A stretch of DNA of 26,104 nt from JAFARZ01 sp036490795 (GTDB taxonomy: Bacteria; Actinomycetota; Actinomycetes; Streptosporangiales; Streptosporangiaceae), in assembly GCA_036490795.1 (NCBI GenBank), contig DASXDG010000058.1, positions 1 to 26,104 on the forward strand, read 5' to 3'. This document shows positions 1-6,458 of the stretch, piece after piece. Each line of letters starts with the position of its first letter. The stretch's first letter is position 1. The position numbers and the translations under genes were made by a program. A model generated the notes under the pieces. That model did not search any database. It was not told the DNA's origin and saw only the letters and a program-made list of their open reading frames with translations.

Positions 1-427
1 CGATCAGCTTGGCTAGCTTTTCCTTGAAGCGTTCGGGGGACTTGAGGGCGAACCGCTCGGTGTCGGGAACGAGGGTGCCGTGCTCGAGTTCGGCTTCAAC
101 CTGCCGCATGGCAGGAGTGATACCCGTTTCCGTGTAGTTACCCTCAGCATCGCGGCCTTCGGCTGAACGGCGGAGGTCGAGCGCCTCGTCCGCGACGCGA
201 TTCGCGGCCGGGTCGAGCTCCAGGTCCTTCCACTTCCAGCCGCCGTCAGCGGTCTGCCCGGTCCCCTCGACACGCACCTCAACGCGATCATGGGCCCGCA
301 GTTCGTTGTAGACCTGCTCGCGTTCGAGCCGGCCTGGATCGATCCGGTCAAACCGCGATCCCGCCCGGCCGATGTGTTCAGACAGGTCGTCCAAGGCGTC
401 GCCGTCGTACAGACCGTCTGCTGCCAT
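1..427 (-). CDS. Partial hypothetical protein (C-terminus beyond left edge)
   Basis: An open minus-strand frame of 142 codons runs from an ATG at 427 off the left edge with no stop. The first in-frame stop upstream of the ATG is at 455-457, so the start lies within a few codons of this ATG, and a GGAG sits just before it. The visible protein is hydrophilic and acidic, with no signal peptide or membrane segment. It begins MAADGLYDGDALDDLSEHIG and ends in a basic stretch containing ALKSPERFKEKLAK. I do not recognise the family with confidence. That stretch faintly recalls the LKSPxSxxxK-type segment that precedes RelA/SpoT-fold domains in some actinobacterial toxin-like proteins, but this is from memory and weak. 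It is divergently transcribed from the P450. Codon usage looks real: GC-rich third positions, and a sensible protein compared with the Ser/Thr/Arg-rich shadow frame at 13-480. Confidence 0.6.
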   Translation of the reverse strand, partial: MAADGLYDGDALDDLSEHIGRAGSRFDRIDPGRLEREQVYNELRAHDRVEVRVEGTGQTADGGWKWKDLELDPAANRVADEALDLRRSAEGRDAEGNYTETGITPAMRQVEAELEHGTLVPDTERFALKSPERFKEKLAKLI

Positions 428-453
428 AGCTCCATGTTCCGCCAGAACGCACA

Positions 454-480
454 ATCATATGAACTCGTGACCACTAGCAA
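454..480 (-). promoter_or_regulatory. Candidate promoter of the left-edge gene
   Basis: On the minus strand TATGAT (459 to 454) matches the -10 consensus at five of six positions. TTGCTA (480 to 475) is a possible -35 with a rather short 15-bp spacer. It lies about 27 bp upstream of the ATG at 427. Pattern match only. Confidence 0.35.
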
Positions 481-492
481 CGATAAGCACCG

Positions 493-521
493 TTGGGGCG
501 CCTGAAAAGCGGCCGTATAGA
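493..521 (+). promoter_or_regulatory. Candidate promoter of the P450 gene
   Basis: TTGGGG (493-498) and TATAGA (516-521) are separated by exactly 17 bp and lie just upstream of the GTG start at 543. An AGGGG (526-530) could serve as the ribosome binding site. With the minus-strand element at 454-480 this makes the 115-bp gap a divergent promoter region. Confidence 0.4.
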
Positions 522-542
522 AGTTAGGGGTTAAATGCTGTT

Positions 543-1850
543 GTGGGCACCGATACCGAGGTGGTCTTCGACCCTGCCAGCTATGTGCGCGGCGTGCCTT
601 TCGACGCCTTGGCCCGGCTGCGGCGGGAGAGTTCCGTCACCTGGGTGCGGGAGACTCCGGTGCTGGGCTGGCCGGGCGGCCCGGGGTTCTGGCTCGTGCT
701 CAGGCATGCCGAGGTCCAGGAGGTCATGACCAGCCCGCAGCGCTTCTCCTCCGAGGCAGGCGGAACGCAGATCCGCGATCCGGCCACGCCTGAGGCGCTG
801 GCCTACGTCCGGCGGATGATGCTGAACATGGACCCGCCTGAGCACTCGCGGCTGCGGCGGCTGCTCAGCCGGTCGTTCACGCCGCGGGCGGTCGCGCAAC
901 TCGAAGAGCGGATCCGAGGCCACGCCCGGGCCATCTGCCAGCGGGCGTTTACCGGACGCGGAGGAACCCTCGACTTCGCCAAGGATGTCGCCGCGGATCT
1001 CCCCCTGCTCACCCTGGCCGACGTACTCGGCATGCCGGAGGAGGACCGCTGGCTGCTGTTCGACTGGTCCAACCGGGTCATCGGCTATCAGGACCCCGAT
1101 TACGCGTCCTCCAACGAGTTCGACCCGTCGCGCTGCACCAGCATCGCGAAGCGGGCGCACGCGCTCCGCCCGGAGCCGGACGCCCAGGGGCGGATGCCGG
1201 ATCCGCGCACCCGCGAGGGCATGCCGGACCTGTACGCCTACGCCCACCTGCTCGCCGGGCACAAGCGCGGTCATGCGGGCGGCGACGTGATGTCCATCCT
1301 GCTCGCGCAGGCGGACAGCGTTTCCGCGGCCGAGTTTGAGAACATGTTCTGGCTGTTCGCGGTCGCCGGGAACGAAACGCTGCGCAACGGGCTGCCCGGC
1401 GCGTGCATCGCGCTGCTCGACCATCCCGGGGCGCAACGGCGGCTCCGCGAGGACCCGGCCCTGCTCGGCACGGCGGTGGATGAGATGCTGCGCTGGTGGA
1501 CGCCGGTGATGACGTTCCGCCGGACCGCGACGGCGGACGCGGAGCTGGGCGGGCAGCGCATCGGCGAGGGCGACAAGGTGGTGGTCTCGTTCACGTCGGC
1601 CAACCGCGACCCAGCGGTGTTCGCCAGGCCGGACGAGTTCGACATCAGGCGCACGCCGAACCCGCACCTGACCTTCGGCCATGGCCCGCACTTCTGCCTG
1701 GGCGCGCACCTGGCACGCGTGCAGATGCGCGCGCTGTTCACCGAGGTGCTGGCGCGCACGACGACGCTGGGCTACGCGGGGCAGCCGCAGTTCCTGCGGT
1801 CCAACTTCCAGCGCGGCGTCAAGACGCTGCCCGTTGCCTGGACCGCCTAG
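543..1850 (+). CDS. Cytochrome P450 monooxygenase
   Basis: Soluble bacterial class P450 of 435 residues, a normal length. The I-helix oxygen-activation motif AGNET is at residues 275-279, the K-helix ExxR is E314-R317 (EMLR), and the heme loop FGHGPHFCLGAHLAR (378-392) holds the axial cysteine C385. A C-helix segment MDPPEHSRLRRL is near 96. The RRTAT...VVSFTSANRDP stretch resembles the CYP124/125/142 sterol and branched-lipid hydroxylases, so a lipid, sterol or terpenoid substrate is plausible; this is inference. The GTG start at 543 is chosen because an in-frame TAG lies at 525-527 and the nearby ATG at 535 is out of frame. No ferredoxin or reductase gene adjoins it, so it must borrow redox partners. 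The gene converges on the lactone oxidase with only 11 bp between the stops. Confidence 0.93.
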   Translation: MGTDTEVVFDPASYVRGVPFDALARLRRESSVTWVRETPVLGWPGGPGFWLVLRHAEVQEVMTSPQRFSSEAGGTQIRDPATPEALAYVRRMMLNMDPPEHSRLRRLLSRSFTPRAVAQLEERIRGHARAICQRAFTGRGGTLDFAKDVAADLPLLTLADVLGMPEEDRWLLFDWSNRVIGYQDPDYASSNEFDPSRCTSIAKRAHALRPEPDAQGRMPDPRTREGMPDLYAYAHLLAGHKRGHAGGDVMSILLAQADSVSAAEFENMFWLFAVAGNETLRNGLPGACIALLDHPGAQRRLREDPALLGTAVDEMLRWWTPVMTFRRTATADAELGGQRIGEGDKVVVSFTSANRDPAVFARPDEFDIRRTPNPHLTFGHGPHFCLGAHLARVQMRALFTEVLARTTTLGYAGQPQFLRSNFQRGVKTLPVAWTA

Positions 1851-1861
1851 CCGATGGCGGC

Positions 1862-3169
1862 TCAGACGCCGAACACGCGGGATAGGTACGGGTTGAGGAA
1901 CCGGCCGTCCGGGTCGACGCAGGCGCGGACCGCGAGGAAGTCGTCGAACTTCGGATACAGGGGCCGGAGCTGGCCGGCGGAGAGCGAGTGCATCTTGCCC
2001 CAGTGCGGGCGCCCGCCCACCGAGGCCGCGATCGACTCGAACGCGTCGAAGTACTCCTGGTACGGCAGGCCCACGTACTGGTGGATCGCCACGTAGGCGG
2101 TGTCCCGGCCGGACGCCGTGGACAGCCAGATGTCGTCGGCGGCGGCGACCCGTACCTCGACGGGGAACATCACCGGGTGCGGGAGCCGGGGCACGGCGGC
2201 CCGCAGTTCCGTGAGCACATCCAGCAATGATGCACGCGGAACGGCGTACTCGGACTCGACGAAACGCACCCGGCGCGGGGTCACGAACACCTCGTGCGAC
2301 GAGGCCGTGTACGTCCGCGCGGACAGCGCCGCCGAGGACAGCCGGTTCAGCGACGGAATCAGCGACGGAGCAAGGCGGCCGGTGCGGCACAACGCGCCGA
2401 ACGCCGTGTTCTCCATCACCGAGAACTCCCACCACCGCCGCCACGACGCCATGGCCGGGGGTGCCTCATCGGCCCCGGAAACCCGGTTGTTCCGCTTGAC
2501 CAGCGCGTTGCGCCCGTAAGGGAACCAGTAGAACTCGAAGTGATCGTTCGAGGCCGCCATGTCCTCGAAGGACGACAGCACGTCCTCGACCGGCATCGGG
2601 CGCTCGTCCGCGATCAGGGAGAACGCGGGCACGCACTGCAAGGTGACCGAGGACACCACGCCAAGCGCGCCCAGCCCGACCCGGGCCGCCGCGAACAATT
2701 CCGGCCGGCTGGCGGCGGAACACGACACCACGGACCCGTCGGCCAGCACCAGTTCGAAGCCGACCGCCTGCGTGGCGAGGCCGCCGATGGCGGCCCCGGT
2801 TCCGTGCGTACCGGTGGCCAGTGCCCCGGCGATGGTCTGCGCGTCGATATCGCCCAGGTTGGCCATGGCCAGCCCGAGTCCGCTCAGTGCGGTGTTCAGC
2901 GAACGGATCGTCGTTCCCGACCGGACGGTGACCTGGCCCGCGGCAACATCGGACGACACGATGCCGGTAAACCCGGTCAGGTCGATGGCCGTGCCGCCGT
3001 CGCAGGCCGCGACGGCGGTGAACGAGTGCCCGCTGCCCAGCGCCCGCACGGTCAGCCCGGCAGAGCCCGCCATCTTGACCGCCGCCGAGATGTCCTCGGC
3101 GGAGACCGCGCGCACCCTGCGGGCGGGCGTCGCGGTGGCGGTTCCCGCCCAGTTAGACCACTCAGTCAT
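1862..3169 (-). CDS. FAD-linked sugar-lactone/alditol oxidase (D-arabinono-1,4-lactone oxidase family)
   Basis: Flavoprotein of 435 residues in the vanillyl-alcohol-oxidase fold: an N-terminal FAD-binding (PCMH-type) domain over roughly residues 15-180 and a C-terminal ALO domain. The motif RALGSGHSF (42-50) places H48 where relatives such as streptomycete alditol oxidase bind FAD covalently through histidine. HWGKMH (389-394) near the C-terminus is the typical ALO active-site signature. The family oxidises gulono/galactono/arabinono-lactones or alditols; the substrate here cannot be read from sequence. The ATG at 3169 is preceded by GAGGCGGG. It is divergent from a PLP enzyme and an MFS transporter. 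Mycobacterium tuberculosis, as I recall, has a related pairing (Rv1771 with Rv1769), which suggests a functional link. Confidence 0.88.
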   Translation of the reverse strand: MTEWSNWAGTATATPARRVRAVSAEDISAAVKMAGSAGLTVRALGSGHSFTAVAACDGGTAIDLTGFTGIVSSDVAAGQVTVRSGTTIRSLNTALSGLGLAMANLGDIDAQTIAGALATGTHGTGAAIGGLATQAVGFELVLADGSVVSCSAASRPELFAAARVGLGALGVVSSVTLQCVPAFSLIADERPMPVEDVLSSFEDMAASNDHFEFYWFPYGRNALVKRNNRVSGADEAPPAMASWRRWWEFSVMENTAFGALCRTGRLAPSLIPSLNRLSSAALSARTYTASSHEVFVTPRRVRFVESEYAVPRASLLDVLTELRAAVPRLPHPVMFPVEVRVAAADDIWLSTASGRDTAYVAIHQYVGLPYQEYFDAFESIAASVGGRPHWGKMHSLSAGQLRPLYPKFDDFLAVRACVDPDGRFLNPYLSRVFGV

Positions 3170-3196
3170 CAGCCATACCCGCCTCTACCAGCGAAC

Positions 3197-3223
3197 TTCT
3201 CATTACCGGTCAGTATTCTCATT
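3197..3223. promoter_or_regulatory. Direct repeat TTCTCATT in divergent promoter region (candidate operator)
   Basis: The 82-bp gap between the lactone oxidase and the PLP enzyme holds two exact TTCTCATT copies (3197-3204 and 3216-3223). Their starts are 19 bp apart, close to two helical turns, with the palindrome ACCGGT (3205-3210) between them. A TAGTCT at 3239-3244 could be the -10 for the plus-strand gene. That would start the transcript at about the ATG, a leaderless mRNA, consistent with the absence of a Shine-Dalgarno sequence. Pattern-based. Confidence 0.35.
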
Positions 3224-3251
3224 TCGCTGTCCACAGGCTAGTCTCCGAATT

Positions 3252-4481
3252 ATGCCGGTTGACCAGGACGCGAGCCAGCGCACCACCAAGCCAGACCCGA
3301 AGGCCCGCTATGACCAGGCGACAGCCCATCTGGATCCCCCGCTGGCCATCGTGGATCTGGCCGCCTTTGACCGCAATTCCAGCGATATGGCGCGCCGGGC
3401 CAACGGCCATCCCATCCGGATAGCCACCAAATCGGTCCGCTGCCGTCACCTTATCGAGCGGGCACTCAGGCACCCCGGCTACCACGCGCTGATGGCCTAC
3501 TCCCTGCCCGAGGCCCTCTGGCTGCATGAGCTGGGCCTCAGCGAGGACATCCTGGTCGCCTACCCCACGGTCAACCGGCACGCGCTCGGCCAGCTCGGCG
3601 CCAGCGAGGCGGCCCGGCGGCACATCACGATCATGGTCGACGAGGACGCCCACCTGGACCTCATCCGCGAGGCCGCCGGCGCGTCGGCGACCAGCCCGAT
3701 CCGGGTCTGCCTTGAGCTGGACGTCTCCTGGTCGCCCACCCGGACGGTCTACATCGGCTCCCGCCGCTCTCCCCTGCGCACGCCGGAGCAGGCCAGGGCG
3801 TTCGCCGAGAAGATAGCCAAGCGCGAGGACCTCACCCTGGTCGGCGTGATGGGCTACGAGGGCCAGATCGCCGGGCTTGGCGACGCCCCGCCGCACCGCC
3901 CGGCCAGGGCGCAGGCGATCCGGTTCATCCAGAAGCGATCCGTGCCGGAGTTGCGCGCCAGGCGTGAGCGGGCCATCGACCTGATCAAGGAGATAGCCGG
4001 CCTCGAGTTCGTCAACGGCGGCGGGACCGGCAGCCTGGAAAGCACCGGGCAGGACCGTTCCGTCACCGAACTGGCGGCCGGTTCCGGCCTGGTCGGACCC
4101 ACGCTTTTCGATGCCTACACGAGGTTCAAGCCCCAGCCGGCCCTGCTCTTCGCGTTGCCGGTGACCCGCAAGCCGGCCCCGGACATCGCCACGCTGTTCG
4201 CCGGCGGTTACGTCGCGTCCGGCACGGGCACGAAGGACCGCCTGCCAAGGCCCTACCTGCCCTCCGGGCTCTCGCTCATCGATATGGAGGGGGCGGGCGA
4301 GGTGCAGACGCCGGTCAAGGGACCAGCGGCCAGGGCACTTAAGCCCGGCGACCGCGTCTGGATGCGCCACGCCAAGGCCGGCGAATTGGCCGAACGTTTC
4401 ACGCACTACTACCTGGTCGGCGAGGCGGGCGAGGCGATGCCCGTGCCCACCTATCGCGGCGAAGGCCAGTCCTTTGGATGA
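3252..4481 (+). CDS. Fold-type III PLP enzyme (D-threonine aldolase / alanine racemase N-terminal family)
   Basis: Protein of 409 residues with the alanine-racemase-like PLP barrel. LAIVDLAAFDRN (31-42) is the usual first strand, and K60 in RIATKSVR is the expected Schiff-base lysine. A C-terminal β domain (about residues 285-409) resembles the D-threonine aldolase / D-serine dehydratase-like group, with HAKAGELAERFTHYY supplying candidate metal-binding histidines. The reaction is probably on a D-amino acid or 3-hydroxy-amino acid, but related mycobacterial proteins are uncharacterised. The ATG at 3252 is chosen although the frame stays open to 2559, because homology begins only after 3252 and the upstream part is antisense to the oxidase. 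The stop overlaps the MFS start by 8 nt, so the two are surely co-transcribed. Confidence 0.85.
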   Translation: MPVDQDASQRTTKPDPKARYDQATAHLDPPLAIVDLAAFDRNSSDMARRANGHPIRIATKSVRCRHLIERALRHPGYHALMAYSLPEALWLHELGLSEDILVAYPTVNRHALGQLGASEAARRHITIMVDEDAHLDLIREAAGASATSPIRVCLELDVSWSPTRTVYIGSRRSPLRTPEQARAFAEKIAKREDLTLVGVMGYEGQIAGLGDAPPHRPARAQAIRFIQKRSVPELRARRERAIDLIKEIAGLEFVNGGGTGSLESTGQDRSVTELAAGSGLVGPTLFDAYTRFKPQPALLFALPVTRKPAPDIATLFAGGYVASGTGTKDRLPRPYLPSGLSLIDMEGAGEVQTPVKGPAARALKPGDRVWMRHAKAGELAERFTHYYLVGEAGEAMPVPTYRGEGQSFG

Positions 4482-5733
4482 ACTGACCGAACCTAGGACC
4501 GGCCTGCCCGCGGCGCTGGCCGAGCCGGTCGTCCCGGTCAGGGCCCGCTGGATCACCCTGCTGTTCCTGGCGAACGTCGGGATGTGGCTGGCGATTTACG
4601 CGCCGATCCAGGTCCTGCTCCCCGAACAGGTCCAGTCCCTGCACCACGCGGACAAGGCGGCCCTGTTCTCGGTGGTGATGGCCGTCGGCGCGCTCGCCTC
4701 GCTGATCGCCAACCCGATCATCGGCGCGTGCTCTGACCGGACCACGCACCGCCGCGGCCGCCGTCACCCGTGGACCGTGGCCGGTGCCTGCATTGGCCTC
4801 GCCGGGCTGGTCGTCCTGGCCGCCGCCCCCGACATACCGGTGATGATCGCGGGCTGGGCGATCGCGCAGATCGGCCTCGGCGGCATGCTGGCCACGCTCA
4901 CCGCGGCGCTGCCCGACCGGGTGCCGGCCAGCCAGCGCGGCACGCTGGGCGGCCTGATCGGGATCAGCCAGATGCTCGGCACCGTGCTCGGCGCGCTGAT
5001 CGTGATCTTGATCGTGACCGGCATCTCGGCCGGCTACCTCACCTGCGGCGTGCTCGTGGTGGCCGGCGCGCTCGTGTTCGCGCTGAAAACCCCGGACGAA
5101 CCCCTGCCCGAGGAGTTCAAGCCGACGGCACCGGTCAGCCACGCGCTGAAAGACCTGTGGGTATCGCCGAAGCGCTATCCCGACTTCGGCTGGGCCTGGC
5201 TGACCCACTTCCTGGTCAACCTGGGCAACGACCTGGGCACGCTGTACCTGCTGTACTTCCTGACCGACGCGGTGAAATACCACGATCCGCAGAACGGCCT
5301 GCTCGTCTTGATGGCCCTGTACGCGGTGGCGCTGGCCATAGCCGGCGTGGTGTGCGGCAGCGCGTCGGACAGGTCCGGCCGCCGCAAGCCGTACATCGTG
5401 AGCGCGGCGATCACCTGCGGGATCGCCGCCGCCCTGCTCGTCATTTCGCCCACCTGGGACGTGGCGCTGGTGGCCGCGCCGCTGCTCGGTTTCGGCTTCG
5501 GCACCTACTGGTCGGCGGCTCCCGCGGTGCTGACCTCGGTGCTGCCCGCAGCGGCCGACCGGGCCAAGGATCTGGGCGTGCTCAACATGGGTTACTCGCT
5601 GCCGCTGGTGGTGGCGCCGATCATCGCCGGCGCCGTGCTCGGCCTCGGTCACAGCTACCCCGCGCTGTTCGCGCTGGCCGGCCTGTCGTCGCTGGCGGCG
5701 GGCATCACGATCACCCGGGTCTCTATCTCATAA
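4474..5733 (+). CDS. MFS transporter
   Basis: Integral membrane protein of 419 residues with about 12 hydrophobic segments arranged six plus six. The loop after TM2 carries the MFS motif-A-like GACSDRTTHRRGRRHP (about 87-102), and a second copy, GSASDRSGRRKP, follows at the equivalent position of the C-terminal half. The overall look resembles the sugar/glycoside-type MFS group, but the substrate is not evident. Translation starts at TTG 4474, inside the last codons of the PLP-enzyme gene; no ATG or GTG lies nearby in frame before the first membrane segment, and GAAGG sits about 10 nt upstream. Coupled translation with the PLP enzyme suggests that it imports or exports that enzyme's substrate or product. 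Confidence 0.88.
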   Translation: MDELTEPRTGLPAALAEPVVPVRARWITLLFLANVGMWLAIYAPIQVLLPEQVQSLHHADKAALFSVVMAVGALASLIANPIIGACSDRTTHRRGRRHPWTVAGACIGLAGLVVLAAAPDIPVMIAGWAIAQIGLGGMLATLTAALPDRVPASQRGTLGGLIGISQMLGTVLGALIVILIVTGISAGYLTCGVLVVAGALVFALKTPDEPLPEEFKPTAPVSHALKDLWVSPKRYPDFGWAWLTHFLVNLGNDLGTLYLLYFLTDAVKYHDPQNGLLVLMALYAVALAIAGVVCGSASDRSGRRKPYIVSAAITCGIAAALLVISPTWDVALVAAPLLGFGFGTYWSAAPAVLTSVLPAAADRAKDLGVLNMGYSLPLVVAPIIAGAVLGLGHSYPALFALAGLSSLAAGITITRVSIS

Positions 5734-5782
5734 CTAACACTGGTAACTCTCCCCGCCCGGTACTCCCAACCGAAGGATGGCG

Positions 5783-5792
5783 TGACGCGTCA
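5783..5792. promoter_or_regulatory. 10-bp palindrome TGACGCGTCA upstream of the lipoprotein gene
   Basis: A perfect 10-bp inverted repeat sits 24 bp before the ATG at 5817, within the 83-bp gap after the MFS gene. It could be an operator or part of a promoter. A strong Shine-Dalgarno (GGGAGGGG) follows at 5806-5813. Weak evidence beyond the symmetry. Confidence 0.25.
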
Positions 5793-5816
5793 TAAGTAGG
5801 CAACGGGAGGGGAACC

Positions 5817-6458
5817 ATGAAAACGATCATCACAGGAGCACTGCTCGGCCTAGCCGCGCTCTCGGTCGCGGCGTGCGGTTCGGCGGCCAGCACGACACCG
5901 GCGGCGAGCACGGCACCGGCAGCATCGGCCACTACGGTCGCACCCGCGACGGTGTCCGCGTCGAGCCCGGCGTCGGGCCCTGCCTCGGGCGGGTCCGCGA
6001 GCGCGCCGCCAGCCACGGCGTCGCCCACTGCGCCGGGCGCCTCGACCCAGACCGCCGCCAGCACGTTCATCGCTTCCGGCCAGGATCTGCGCGGCGCCGC
6101 ACTGTACGAGCCGGCCTGCGGCGGGTACGGCTGCCAGTTGTCCGGAGACTCGACGGCGTACCTGGCCGACATGAAGTGGTCGAGCTGGACGACCGTCTCT
6201 GCGATCGGCACCGGCACGTACAAGCTGAACACCTGCTCGCCGAACTGCGCGGCCGGCCGGGTCGACTCGGTACCGGTCACCGTCACGTTCAGCGATCCGG
6301 TGCGGGCCTGCGTGGACTCAGCCGTCCGCTGGTACTGGACCAAGGCCTCGTTCAGGTACCTCAAGCCGTTGCCATCCGCCCTTCAGGGACAGAACGCGCC
6401 GGTTAACCCGTGGGTGTTCAGCCAGCTAGCGCAGTCCGCACAGCAATCCTGCGGCTGA
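5817..6458 (+). CDS. Putative secreted lipoprotein, unknown function
   Basis: Protein of 213 residues. A short signal peptide ends in a lipobox, LSVAAC, with C20 as the predicted lipidated residue and MK at the start. It is followed by a low-complexity Ala/Ser/Thr/Pro linker (about 22-80) that would span the cell wall. The C-terminal domain (about 85-213) contains several cysteines (ACGGYGC, NTCSPNCAAG, VRAC, SCG) that could form disulfides outside the cell, and aromatic motifs such as MKWSSWTT and YKLNTCSPNC. Similar small Cys-containing lipoproteins are frequent in actinobacteria, but I know no assigned function. The start is supported by an excellent ribosome binding site. The 3' end overlaps the convergent regulator gene by 41 bp. 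Confidence 0.82.
   Translation: MKTIITGALLGLAALSVAACGSAASTTPAASTAPAASATTVAPATVSASSPASGPASGGSASAPPATASPTAPGASTQTAASTFIASGQDLRGAALYEPACGGYGCQLSGDSTAYLADMKWSSWTTVSAIGTGTYKLNTCSPNCAAGRVDSVPVTVTFSDPVRACVDSAVRWYWTKASFRYLKPLPSALQGQNAPVNPWVFSQLAQSAQQSCG

Noticed and set aside
13..480. Minus-strand 155-aa frame
   Set aside because: Ser/Thr/Arg-rich composition typical of a shadow frame; the overlapping frame starting at 427 encodes a normal-looking acidic protein.
531..2444. Long minus-strand 637-aa frame antisense to the P450
   Set aside because: Arg/Pro/Gly-rich, no recognisable domain, runs through two genes with clear motifs; expected in high-GC DNA.
2559..3251. Upstream extension of the PLP-enzyme frame (640 aa in total)
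   Set aside because: This part is antisense to the lactone oxidase and carries no family homology; the enzyme is full length from ATG 3252.
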